Assembly: GCA_019659125.1 (NCBI GenBank)
Contig: JAIFVX010000002.1
Span: forward strand, 96,002 to 160,001
Reading direction: 5' to 3'
DNA: 64,000 nt
Source: Candidatus Pacearchaeota archaeon
Lineage (GTDB): Archaea; Nanobdellota; Nanobdellia; Pacearchaeales; GW2011-AR1
The position numbers and the translations under genes were made by a program. The first letter of the stretch is position 1. Every line of letters begins with the position of its first letter. Below the pieces are notes generated by a model. The model was given only the letters and a program-made list of their open reading frames with translations, ran no database searches and had not been told where the DNA came from. Of this stretch, positions 39,657 through 49,042 are shown piece after piece.

Positions 39657-40765
39657 AGTTTTACCCTTTTCATCTCTTCTAAGGAAGGAATGATCTTCTT
39701 TGCGGTCGGGTTCTTTACAGCAGAGGAAATCTTCAATGCAGCATTGTAAAATAACTCTTCATCAAGGTTCTTTATCTTCTCTGCAAGTATCTTTTTCATA
39801 AGGAAAGGGAAGACAAGAACATTATTGACAGGATTATCGAAATCACTTCTTCCTGTTGCAGCTATTACAGCTCCAGCAGCCCTTGCATCATCAGGAAGTA
39901 TCTCAGGGTCTGGATTTGAGAGGGCAAAGACAATTGGCTTCTTATCCATTGATTCAATCATTTTTTTGCTGACGAGATTTTTTTCACTTGAAACTCCAAT
40001 GAAGACCTCTGCATTTCTTAGTGCATTTGAAAGATCTCCTCTTATTCTTTTCTGATTGGTAAGAGCTGCAATCTTTTCCTTATAATGATTTAAATGTGGC
40101 CTTCCTTCATAGATAATGCCCTTGCTGTCAGTCACTATAATATGTTTGGCTCCCGCATAACGAAGTAGGTTTGTTATTCCATATCCTGCTGTTCCTGCAC
40201 CAGCAATCACAATACTTACTTTCTCTATTCTCTTTCTCACGACTTTCAGAGCATTGAGGAGTGCGGCAAGAGCTGCGATGGCAGTTCCCTGCTGATCGTC
40301 ATGAAATACTGGGATTTCCAGTCCTTTCAATCGCTCAAGAATTTCTAGACACTTCGGGGATTCTATATCCTCAAGGTTGATTGCACCAAATGTAGGAGCG
40401 ATATTCTTTATGAATGAAATAATTTCTTCTTTATCCTGTGTCTTGATGCAGAGAGGGATTGCGTTCACGTTACCATAGGCCTTGAACAACATTGCTTTCC
40501 CTTCCATGACGGGAAGTGCTGCCTCAGGACCTTTATTACCGAGACCAAGAATCCTTGAACCATCACACACAATCGCAATAGTGTTTCCTTTTCCCGTATA
40601 TTCATATACAGTATCTTTGTTTTTGGCAATTTCCTGCACAATATGAGCAACACCCGGAGTATAGAGGAGTTTTAAGTTGGAATGATTTACAGGAATCTTT
40701 GGATTAACTTCTATCTTACCTTGCAGTCTCTTATGCAACTTTTTTGATTCATCCTCAATAGTCAT
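39653..40765 (-). CDS. NAD(P)-dependent malic enzyme
   Basis: LLYTPGVAHIV, VCDGSRILGLGNKGPEAALPVMEGKAMLFK, PVFHDDQQGTAIAALAAL. Confidence 0.92.
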   Translation of the reverse strand: MTIEDESKKLHKRLQGKIEVNPKIPVNHSNLKLLYTPGVAHIVQEIAKNKDTVYEYTGKGNTIAIVCDGSRILGLGNKGPEAALPVMEGKAMLFKAYGNVNAIPLCIKTQDKEEIISFIKNIAPTFGAINLEDIESPKCLEILERLKGLEIPVFHDDQQGTAIAALAALLNALKVVRKRIEKVSIVIAGAGTAGYGITNLLRYAGAKHIIVTDSKGIIYEGRPHLNHYKEKIAALTNQKRIRGDLSNALRNAEVFIGVSSEKNLVSKKMIESMDKKPIVFALSNPDPEILPDDARAAGAVIAATGRSDFDNPVNNVLVFPFLMKKILAEKIKNLDEELFYNAALKISSAVKNPTAKKIIPSLEEMKRVKL

Positions 40766-42129
40766 TTTAACGCCTTGTTCAGCGTCTCTTCATCCATGAG
40801 ATGCTGCTCTAAAATAATTTCTCGAATAGTTTTTCCTTTCATGTATGCCTGTTGGACAACACTTGAGGCCTTCTGATAACCAATGTGAGGAGTTAGCGCA
40901 GTCACTAGGAGGGGATTTTTTTCCACGTAATCCTTAATCTTTCCCTTATGTGCTTTCATTCCATTGATACAATGAAGGGAGAAAATATCAAGTGCTTTTG
41001 TCAAGACTTCTATAGAATGAATGAGAGCATGGGCAGCAAGAGGCATCATGACATTCAACTCGAGCTGTCCGGCTTGTGAACACAAAGTGATAGCTGTGTC
41101 GTTGCTTATTACATAGAATCCAACCATATCTACCATTTCGGCAATGGATGGATTCACTTTTCCAGGCATGATTGAAGAGCCAGGCTGCACTGCAGGCAAT
41201 TCAACTTCATCAATTCCTGAAGTGGGACCTGAACTAAGCAGACGTAGATCATTGGCGATCTTTATTAGATCTTCCGCAAGAACTTTCAGGGATGAACTGA
41301 TCGAAGAAATGGTAGAAAGACTTTGCGTTTCTCCAAACAAATTTCCAGGATGAAATTTTGCTCTCGTCATCGCATACAATTCCTTGTACATTGACTTTCT
41401 AAATCGTTCAGGAGCATTCACTGAGGTCCCGACAGCGGTTCCTCCCAAGTTTATCTTCAACAAGTCAGAGTATATTTTTCCTAGTGATTTTCTATCATTG
41501 GCTATTGTGGCTGCATATCCTCCAAACTCCTGACCAAGAGTAAGGGGAACCGCATCACGTAGGTGAGTTCTCCCTGTTTTCTTTATTGATTTCCATTCTC
41601 GCGATTTTTTCTGAAGCGCTTCTTCAACATGGTGTAATGCAGGAAACAATTGCTTAGATATGGCTTGATAGGCTGCGACATGGATTGCAGAGTGAAAGAC
41701 ATCGTTTGTTGACTGGCCAAGATTGACATGGTCATGAGGATCGATGATTCCGTAAGAACCTCTTGTCTTATGAAGTATTTCCAAAGCTCGATTAGCGATC
41801 ACCTCATTGATGTTCATATGTTCTGAGGTGCCAGCACCTGCCTGGAACACATCCAGGGGAAATTGATCGTTCAGCTTCCCATAAATCACATCCTCGCATG
41901 CACGTACAATTGCGTTCGCTTTGTTCTCGTCAAGCCTCTTTATTCTTTTGTTTGCAATAGCAGCTGCTTTTTTTATCATCGCCAAGGCTTGGACAAGCTT
42001 CATGGAAAAATGAAGTCCGCTAATAGGGAAATTTTCTAACGCTCTTTGAGTGGCAATACCATAATACACCTGAGAAGGAATCTTCTTTGATCCCAGATAG
42101 TCCTTTTCTACTCTATATCCTCTTTTCAT
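40762..42129 (-). CDS. fumC: Class II fumarase/aspartase family (probable fumarate hydratase)
   Basis: GSSIMPGKVNPSIAEM signature; THLRDAVPLTLGQEFGGYA. Confidence 0.88.
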   Translation of the reverse strand: MKRGYRVEKDYLGSKKIPSQVYYGIATQRALENFPISGLHFSMKLVQALAMIKKAAAIANKRIKRLDENKANAIVRACEDVIYGKLNDQFPLDVFQAGAGTSEHMNINEVIANRALEILHKTRGSYGIIDPHDHVNLGQSTNDVFHSAIHVAAYQAISKQLFPALHHVEEALQKKSREWKSIKKTGRTHLRDAVPLTLGQEFGGYAATIANDRKSLGKIYSDLLKINLGGTAVGTSVNAPERFRKSMYKELYAMTRAKFHPGNLFGETQSLSTISSISSSLKVLAEDLIKIANDLRLLSSGPTSGIDEVELPAVQPGSSIMPGKVNPSIAEMVDMVGFYVISNDTAITLCSQAGQLELNVMMPLAAHALIHSIEVLTKALDIFSLHCINGMKAHKGKIKDYVEKNPLLVTALTPHIGYQKASSVVQQAYMKGKTIREIILEQHLMDEETLNKALK

Positions 42130-42203
42130 TTTCTAATAAGCCTTAGGGCATATAAATGTCTTTTCCTCATAAGATTTATAACAGATTTGTTCTTATTGGA
42201 GTA

Positions 42204-43922
42204 ATGAAAAAAGAGGAGAGTGATGTTCTCGTCATAGGTTCTGGGGGAGCGGGATTGAGGGCTGCCATTGCATTGCATGATCAAAGAATTCCTGTCCTTG
42301 TCGTAGGGAAGTGCGCAAAACGAGACGCTCATACCATTCTTGCTACAGGAGGCATTAATGCAGCGCTCGGAAACATGGATCCAAAAGATTCATGGCAGCT
42401 CCATGCTTCAGATACTATTCGAGACGGCGGATACATCAATGATACGAATGCTGTCCTTACTTTGTGTAAGAATGCTCCAGCAGCTGTTCTTGAGCTTGAG
42501 AAATGGGGTGCTCAGTTCCATAAGGAAAAGAATGGACGGATAAGCCAGAGATTCTTTGGAGCTGCCACCTATAGGCGTGCATGTTTTGTTGGAGATGTTA
42601 CGGGAAAGTCAATCTTGAATACATTAGTTGATCAGGCAGAAAAAAGAAAGATTCCTTTCAGAAGTGAAGTGTATATTGTTTCTCTTTTAGAGAAGAATGG
42701 AAAAGTTAATGGTGCTGTTGGGCTTGACATGCAAAGGGGGGAATTTGTTGTATTTCATGCAAAGAAAGTTATTCTTGCGACGGGAGGTCACTCTCGGATG
42801 TTTGCTCGATCGTCTTCCCGATTTTGGGAGAACAATGGGGATGGAATCTCACTCGCATACCGTTTGGGAGCTAAATTTATGGATATGGAGATGTTTCAGT
42901 TCCATCCTACGGGAATGGTCTTTCCTTCTGAAGCAGAAGGAGTACTTGTAACCGAAGCGGTGAGAGGCGAGGGGGGAGTTTTGACTAACACTAGAGGAGA
43001 GCGATTCATGGAACGCTACGATAAGGAAAGAATGGAGTTATCTGCCCGAGATATTGTAGCACGGGCAATCTATAATGAGGTGCAAGAAGGAAGAGGGACA
43101 AACCACGGAGGAGTCTGGCTTGACATCTCTCACAAGCCCAAGTCATATATCTTAAAGAGACTTCCTAAAATGTATAAGCAATTCAAAGAGTATGTGGGAA
43201 TAGACATCTCAAAGGAAAAGATGGAAGTTGCTCCTACTGCCCACTATTCTATGGGTGGCATCTATAGTGATCAGAGAACCGGAAAAACTTCCATTCCAAA
43301 TTTATTTGCGATTGGGGAAGTAACTTCGGGAGTACATGGAGCCAACAGGCTTGGAGGAAACAGTCTTGCTGAGATTGTTGTGTTTGGAAAGATTATAGGG
43401 GAGTATGTTGCACAGGAAGCAAAAAAAGACTATCTCCTTCCTCTTGATGAGAAAATGATCGCTAGCACAATAGAAGAAGTAGTGTCCATTACTCATCAAA
43501 AAGGTGATGATCCTATTGCCTTGAAAAAAAACATCCAGAAAATCATGTGGAAGGATTGCGGAGTTGTCAGAGAAGGAAAGAAGATGAAGCAAGCATTGCG
43601 TGAGATATCTTCATTAAAAGATTCTACATTTTCCACAGGAAGGAATTTAAAGATGAATGAGAAACTGATTGCAGCACTTGATGTACGGAACATGTTCCCA
43701 ACATGTGACATGATCTTGCGCAGCGCATTATTCAGAGAAGAAAGTAGGGGCGCACATTACCGTTCGGATTTTCCTGAGACAAAAAAATCGTGGAAAAAGA
43801 ATATTATATGTTTTCCTAAGCAGAATAGTATTAAGGTTACATCGCGAGCGATCGTACCTGTTCCGCGAGAGATTTCAAAACATTTTGGAGACACGAATCC
43901 ATCCCACAAGCTCCTTGAATAG
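42204..43922 (+). CDS. Succinate dehydrogenase/fumarate reductase flavoprotein-like (SdhA/TfrA/NadB superfamily)
   Basis: DVLVIGSGGAGLRAAIAL, APTAHYSMGGIYSDQRTGKTSIPNLFAIGEVTSGVHGANRLGGNSL; start at MKKEES. Confidence 0.88.
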   Translation: MKKEESDVLVIGSGGAGLRAAIALHDQRIPVLVVGKCAKRDAHTILATGGINAALGNMDPKDSWQLHASDTIRDGGYINDTNAVLTLCKNAPAAVLELEKWGAQFHKEKNGRISQRFFGAATYRRACFVGDVTGKSILNTLVDQAEKRKIPFRSEVYIVSLLEKNGKVNGAVGLDMQRGEFVVFHAKKVILATGGHSRMFARSSSRFWENNGDGISLAYRLGAKFMDMEMFQFHPTGMVFPSEAEGVLVTEAVRGEGGVLTNTRGERFMERYDKERMELSARDIVARAIYNEVQEGRGTNHGGVWLDISHKPKSYILKRLPKMYKQFKEYVGIDISKEKMEVAPTAHYSMGGIYSDQRTGKTSIPNLFAIGEVTSGVHGANRLGGNSLAEIVVFGKIIGEYVAQEAKKDYLLPLDEKMIASTIEEVVSITHQKGDDPIALKKNIQKIMWKDCGVVREGKKMKQALREISSLKDSTFSTGRNLKMNEKLIAALDVRNMFPTCDMILRSALFREESRGAHYRSDFPETKKSWKKNIICFPKQNSIKVTSRAIVPVPREISKHFGDTNPSHKLLE

Positions 43923-45284
43923 CTAGTTTATCACTATAGACTTGATATTAACAAATTCTTTGATGCCGTAATACGAAAGCTCACGACCGACTCCTGAGTT
44001 CTTTATGCCTCCAAAGGGAAGCCTTGGATCTGATTTTACCATGCCATTAATGAACACCATGCCTGCCTCTATCTTTTTTGCAAGCTCCTCGGCTTTTTTT
44101 AAATCTCCTGTCCAAAGACTTGCTCCAAGGCCAAACTGAGTTCTATTCGCCTCTTCGATTGCTTCTTTCTCATCTTTTACATAACTAATTATAGCAACTG
44201 GGCCGAATGACTCCTCGTTCGCTATTTTCATAGATGGCTTTATGTTGGTAAGAGCTGTTGGCAGGTAATAGTATCCTCTTTCTTCTTTCCTTTTCCCTCC
44301 ACAGAGGACCTTTGCCCCTTTTTTTACAGCATCTTTTACTTGCGCATCGAGAGATTCCAGAATGTCTTTTCGCGCGAGAGGCCCTACATCGGTTATCTGA
44401 TAGAGAGGGTTTCCTACATTCAACGCCTGCATATGATGAACATAATTTGACTCAAAAGAATCTTTCTTTGACTTTACGACGATAAAGCGCTTTGCTGCAA
44501 TACAGCTCTGACCTGCGTTTATCATTCGTGATTGCACGGCAGTCTTGCATGCAAGCACAAAATCAGCATCCTCCAGGATAATGAATGGATCGCTGCCTCC
44601 AAGCTCAAGGACAACTTTCTTTATGTGTTTACCAGCATTCGCTCCTATATTCCTTCCTGCTCCAACACTTCCTGTCAGAGAGACTCCTTGTACCAAATTC
44701 TTTTCGATAAGATGGGCAGCTATATCGGATGACATCAGTGGAGCATTAAACAGATATTTAGGAAATGACTGCGCGAATAAACTCTCAAGAGCTTGAGCGC
44801 ATCCAGGAACATTCGTTGAGTGCTTAAGGATACAGGCATTCCCTGCACACAGTGCTGGAATGGCGTAGCGAAAAACCTGCCAGAATGGGAAGTTCCATGG
44901 CATGATTCCCAAAATTATTCCTAACGGTTCGAATGCAACATAGCTTTTCTTGGCTTCTGTCTTGATTATTTCTGGTTGCAGGAATGCTGGAGCATTTTGC
45001 GCGAAATAATCGCAAAGCCAGGCGCATTTCTCAATCTCTGCTTGAGATTCCTTGATAGGCTTCCCCATTTCATTAGTCATGAGTGTTGCAAGTTCCGTAC
45101 TCTTTCTTCTCAGCATGGATGCGAGGGATGCAACGCTGCGCGTTCGCTCCTGTACTGATTTATCTTTCCATGAAAGGAGTGCCTTTCTTGCTTTCTCCAC
45201 GATTGCAATTATTTCTTTTTCTGGGGAAAGCGAATAACTCTTGAGTATTTCTTCGGTTGCAGGATTAATAGACGTTATTTTCAT
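43923..45284 (-). CDS. Aldehyde dehydrogenase, succinate-semialdehyde dehydrogenase-like
   Basis: LELGGSDPFIILEDADF, NAGQSCIAAKRFIV, PFGGIKNSGVGRELS. Confidence 0.9.
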   Translation of the reverse strand: MKITSINPATEEILKSYSLSPEKEIIAIVEKARKALLSWKDKSVQERTRSVASLASMLRRKSTELATLMTNEMGKPIKESQAEIEKCAWLCDYFAQNAPAFLQPEIIKTEAKKSYVAFEPLGIILGIMPWNFPFWQVFRYAIPALCAGNACILKHSTNVPGCAQALESLFAQSFPKYLFNAPLMSSDIAAHLIEKNLVQGVSLTGSVGAGRNIGANAGKHIKKVVLELGGSDPFIILEDADFVLACKTAVQSRMINAGQSCIAAKRFIVVKSKKDSFESNYVHHMQALNVGNPLYQITDVGPLARKDILESLDAQVKDAVKKGAKVLCGGKRKEERGYYYLPTALTNIKPSMKIANEESFGPVAIISYVKDEKEAIEEANRTQFGLGASLWTGDLKKAEELAKKIEAGMVFINGMVKSDPRLPFGGIKNSGVGRELSYYGIKEFVNIKSIVIN

Positions 45285-46288
45285 TGGCTCAGTGCTGGAG
45301 CAACAGGAAGATTAAGCATACTTAACAAGCCTGGCTTTGCGTTAAGTACTACAGGAATAAGATTGACTGCATGACTTGTGGTAGTGATATTTCCCGGAGG
45401 GACATTGATAGTTTCCACCAATCTTGGGATTCCTTCAATAATAATTCGATTGTAATACTCTTCTTTTGGATCAACACGACCGAGCTCTTCAAGAGTAATT
45501 ACTTTCTTCCCATTCTTCATCCCGAAACAGCGATGGTCAAAGCCTGCGACATTTCCCTTCTTGATCTTCATATAGCCTGGAACGGTGATTGGTTTCTTTG
45601 CAGCCACTGGATCTCGTGTTTCAATAATCTTATCTATATCCCAATGGAGGCCGTGTGCCAGCATTGATAATGACTCAGGAAGGCCTATATGTAATGGTAA
45701 TTTGCCTTCCTTGACACCTTGTTTAAATTCAGAAACATCCATTCCAATGCCAATATTTTTCTGGATTGCAGGACCAAAAGGCGAGAAGTCAATTACTCTT
45801 GTAACTTTTATCTCCTTCACATTCTGACAGATGCCTGTCAGGAAGAGAGGCATAAGATCCATAGCAAATCCTGGATTAATTCCAGAACCAAGGACTGAGA
45901 CATCATATTTTTTCGCCGTTGCGTCGATTTCATTGCAAAGGGCTGGATATTTGGGGAATGGATAGCCCATCTCCTCAGCAATGGTGATAACGCTGATTCC
46001 TTGCTTTACGGCCCCTTGGATCTGCTCCCATACTTTAGGTACATAGGAAACTGCGGCGTGAAGCATGATATCTGCCTTGGAAGTCCTGAACACTTCGTCA
46101 GCATTGTCAGAAACTTTGACTCCGACATTCCTTTTTAATCCAAGAACAACACCCAGGTCTTTTCCTTGGTTTTCAGGTTTTCTATCAATAGCTCCTACAA
46201 TCTGGAGATCTTTCTTTTCAAGCATGATCTTAGCCATCATGCTGCCCATAGCCCCAAGGCCGAATTGTATAACTCGTATCTTTCCCAT
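45281..46288 (-). CDS. DapB-fold oxidoreductase, 2,4-diaminopentanoate dehydrogenase (Ord)-like
   Basis: IRVIQFGLGAMGSMMAKIMLEKKDLQIVGAIDRKPENQGKDLG, GSGINPGFAMDLMPLFLTG; start at MGKIRVI (track start 46405). Confidence 0.72.
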   Translation of the reverse strand: MGKIRVIQFGLGAMGSMMAKIMLEKKDLQIVGAIDRKPENQGKDLGVVLGLKRNVGVKVSDNADEVFRTSKADIMLHAAVSYVPKVWEQIQGAVKQGISVITIAEEMGYPFPKYPALCNEIDATAKKYDVSVLGSGINPGFAMDLMPLFLTGICQNVKEIKVTRVIDFSPFGPAIQKNIGIGMDVSEFKQGVKEGKLPLHIGLPESLSMLAHGLHWDIDKIIETRDPVAAKKPITVPGYMKIKKGNVAGFDHRCFGMKNGKKVITLEELGRVDPKEEYYNRIIIEGIPRLVETINVPPGNITTTSHAVNLIPVVLNAKPGLLSMLNLPVAPALSQ

Positions 46289-46337
46289 CTTTTTATAGAG
46301 AACCATTCCTATGTATATAAAACATTCGTCTCGCAAC

Positions 46338-46390
46338 TTATATAAATCCCTGTGTATTAATAGAGATACGATTCTCGTTGAAAGGGGGTT
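46338..46390 (+). promoter_or_regulatory. Leadered promoter: TATA-like ttatataaat plus G-rich SD-like aaaggggg ahead of the 46394 ORF
   Basis: TATA-like element centred about 51 nt upstream of ATG; aaagggggtt at 46381-46390. Confidence 0.45.
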
Positions 46391-46393
46391 ATC

Positions 46394-46660
46394 ATGGCTA
46401 AACAAACAAATACCCGTACACGTACACGACCTCGGACTACTACCCGTAGCATGGCTATGTCAAAAGTTCGAGAGATGTCGCCACAGCTAGAGCAGAAGGC
46501 TCGGAAAGCGATGCATATGACTAAGAGAAAATTCCAGACGGCTGAAAAAAGGGTTGAAGGATATGTCAAACGTCACCCTGCCAAAGCCGCGCTTATTGCC
46601 GCCGCGATCGGAGCCGCAATCACTGCCGGAGCAGCTGGAGCATTGAAAAAGAAACGTTAA
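46394..46660 (+). CDS. Small basic protein with C-terminal glycine/alanine zipper, DUF883/ElaB/YqjD-like architecture
   Basis: Arg/Thr-rich N-term, amphipathic middle, VEGYVKRHPAKAALIAAAIGAAITAGAAGALKKKR C-term. Confidence 0.65.
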   Translation: MAKQTNTRTRTRPRTTTRSMAMSKVREMSPQLEQKARKAMHMTKRKFQTAEKRVEGYVKRHPAKAALIAAAIGAAITAGAAGALKKKR

Positions 46661-47817
46661 TCTTTAAAAAACGCATCCAGGTCTGACTTTATGCCTAACA
46701 GTTTGTAAGCGATGTGTTTCGCAACCATCGTGCAGACGACTTGCGAACTAGCCCCGCCAACACTAATTTTATTTTCTTTTTTCTCAATGACGGGAATATA
46801 ATCTTCAGTAACTCCAAACGTACCAGACCACACATATTCTATTTCAATTGATAGTTGAGGGAACAATTTTTTAAGAAATTCCTTTATCTTTTCTACATGA
46901 GGGCGGTGTGGGTTAGTGTTCTTTTGCTCTTTTTGGACAATTCTATCCCCAAACCCTAGCAGAATCCTACTATCTTTCGTTAATTTAAGATAATGGTATC
47001 TGATCTTCGTGTCCCAAACGAGTTTGTTTTCTACCATATTTATGGATTCTCGCTGGGCATGAGTGAGTGGTTTTGTGATAATAATTGTTGATTTCCTATT
47101 CTTGACTTTTTTATTGCGGATATCGACGTCAATGGCGATAATTATTTTCTTGAATTTTATAGATCCATGAGGAGTTTCCGCACTATCTTTTTGCAATTTT
47201 ATGAGCGGTGTATGCTCATAGACCGCGACACCTTTTTTCTCTATGACTTGTGAAAGCCCTTGAGTGTATTTTAAAGGATTTACAGACAGTCCATGATCGA
47301 ATGAAAGAATAGCATGCTTAAAGAGAGGGGTATTAATCTGCTTCTTTAACTCATCTCCTGAAAGCCAGCGTGTTGTTTTTTCTATTTTTTTCTCAATTTC
47401 ATATTCCTTGAGAAGGAAACGATGAGATGGATAAGGAAGCATCCCATATACTGTATGCAAATTTTCGGCATCACAATCTATCTTCTCTTTTTTCGCAATA
47501 TTTTTCATGAGATTAAGGCCTTCATGATTGCCTTTCCAAAAAATTATTCCTTTTTTCATGCCGTGCTTCTTGACTATAGAATCGAGGTCGAGCTCTCCTT
47601 TTAATGTCAAGAATCCTGCTGACTTTCCTGTTGCTCCCGATGCTATTGTGTTTTTCTCGATGAGAACTATGTTCTTAGCTTGATGGGTTGCAAGGAAATA
47701 TGCCAAAGAAACACCGAGAACTCCACCTCCGACAATGAGATAGTCACATTCGATGTCTTTCTTCAAAGGAGCTCTGACCTTATAGCCTGGATTCTTCCAG
47801 AACACCTCATATTTCAT
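46657..47817 (-). CDS. FAD-dependent oxidoreductase, DAO family
   Basis: CDYLIVGGGVLGVSLAYFLATHQAKNIVLIEKNTIASGATGKSAGFL, YVWSGTFGVTEDYIPVI. Confidence 0.85.
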   Translation of the reverse strand: MKYEVFWKNPGYKVRAPLKKDIECDYLIVGGGVLGVSLAYFLATHQAKNIVLIEKNTIASGATGKSAGFLTLKGELDLDSIVKKHGMKKGIIFWKGNHEGLNLMKNIAKKEKIDCDAENLHTVYGMLPYPSHRFLLKEYEIEKKIEKTTRWLSGDELKKQINTPLFKHAILSFDHGLSVNPLKYTQGLSQVIEKKGVAVYEHTPLIKLQKDSAETPHGSIKFKKIIIAIDVDIRNKKVKNRKSTIIITKPLTHAQRESINMVENKLVWDTKIRYHYLKLTKDSRILLGFGDRIVQKEQKNTNPHRPHVEKIKEFLKKLFPQLSIEIEYVWSGTFGVTEDYIPVIEKKENKISVGGASSQVVCTMVAKHIAYKLLGIKSDLDAFFKD

Positions 47818-47820
47818 GGC

Positions 47821-47849
47821 TTCTTAAGAAAACCTTAATATTTAAGGTT
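47821..47849. repeat. Palindrome ttcttaagaa followed by inverted repeat aaccttaa-tat-ttaaggtt; candidate operator
   Basis: Perfect 10-bp palindrome at 47821-47830 and perfect 8-bp arms with 3-bp spacer at 47831-47849. Confidence 0.6.
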
Positions 47850-47887
47850 TAGGTAGATTTTTATAATAGTATTTCCTGGGAAGTAAA

Positions 47888-49042
47888 ATGAGGTTCGACT
47901 TTGTTGTTCTAGGTGCTACAGGGCTGCAGGGAAAAATAGCGTCCAAGGACCTTCTTGAACGTGGGTTTTCCGTCCTGATGTGTGGGCGTGATGAAAGCAG
48001 AATTGAGCACTTGCTTAAGAGATATAAGAAGACAAAATTCTCCTATGTGGATATCCGTGACGAGGCTAAGGCCGTAGATATTGTCAAGAAGTCTGGAGCA
48101 ACAGTTGTTGTCAATTGTGTCGAGGGTGATTGGAACCTTGCTATTCTCCAGATCTGCATCAAGGCAGGTGTAAACTGCGTCGATCTTGGATCTGAGATAT
48201 GGATGACACGGAAACAATTCGCTTTAGGAAGTATCTTACGGAAAAAAGGTCTCGTCCATATAACAGGATGTGGATCTGTACCTGGAGTGGGGAACGTGAT
48301 GCTTCGATATGCAGCGGAGAAATTTGATAGCATCAAGACAATTGAAGTCGGATTTGCCTGGAGCTCGAATATACAGAAATTCGTCGTTCCTTTCTCCATA
48401 CAAAGCATCATTGAGGAATTTACTGATCCTGCAACCAATATCGAGAACAGGAAATTTGTGAAAATCACTCCTATGAGCTCTGTTAAGGAAGCCAGAGACT
48501 CTGTTGTGGGAAGGCAGGAGCGATTCTATGCACGCCACCCGGAAACATACACCTTCTATCATTACTTTAAGAAGAAAGGAGTGAAAAATGTCAGGTTTTC
48601 TGCTGAATTTCCCCCTCACTCGTTTGATAAGATAGAATCATTCATCAAATTGGGATTTGGAAGCGCTCTTCCTATTGACATTGATGGAAAGCCAGTATTG
48701 CCTATCAATTTTTTAACGGAGCTCTTGAAACGCCTTGACATTCCAGAAAACTACACTGAGAAAGAGGATCTCTGGGTGACGTTAGAGGGAAGGAGCAAGG
48801 GGAAAAAGAAGTTTACGCGAATGCAATGCGTTGTAAAAACTATTGATGGCTGGGAGGATGCCGGATGCAACATTGATACTGGTATCTCTGCCAGCATTAT
48901 GGCTCAGCTTATTCATAGGGGGAGTATCAAAACGCCTGGAAGCTATGCCCCTGAGGCCATCGTCCCTCCACAAGAATTTTTTAGGGAGTTACGAAAAAGG
49001 GAGATGATTGTCTACGAGAATGGAAGGATGATTAACCAGTAA
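47888..49042 (+). CDS. Saccharopine dehydrogenase-like (COG1748/Lys9-type) protein 1
   Basis: VVLGATGLQGKIASKDLLERGFSVLMCGRDES, VVNCVEG, HITGCGSVPGVGNVM. Confidence 0.82.
   Translation: MRFDFVVLGATGLQGKIASKDLLERGFSVLMCGRDESRIEHLLKRYKKTKFSYVDIRDEAKAVDIVKKSGATVVVNCVEGDWNLAILQICIKAGVNCVDLGSEIWMTRKQFALGSILRKKGLVHITGCGSVPGVGNVMLRYAAEKFDSIKTIEVGFAWSSNIQKFVVPFSIQSIIEEFTDPATNIENRKFVKITPMSSVKEARDSVVGRQERFYARHPETYTFYHYFKKKGVKNVRFSAEFPPHSFDKIESFIKLGFGSALPIDIDGKPVLPINFLTELLKRLDIPENYTEKEDLWVTLEGRSKGKKKFTRMQCVVKTIDGWEDAGCNIDTGISASIMAQLIHRGSIKTPGSYAPEAIVPPQEFFRELRKREMIVYENGRMINQ

Noticed and set aside
44926-44945. ggttcgaatgc string resembling a tRNA T-loop
   Set aside because: Inside the aldehyde dehydrogenase coding frame with no acceptor or anticodon arms
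46289-46405. N-terminal extension of the Ord-like ORF to 46405
   Set aside because: It would run over the start of the 46394 gene; the DapB-like Rossmann fold begins right after the Met at 46288, about 30 nt downstream of a TATA-like box
48043-48468. 141-aa antisense ORF inside Lys9-like paralog 1
   Set aside because: Fully antisense to a recognised enzyme; composition looks like reversed coding sequence
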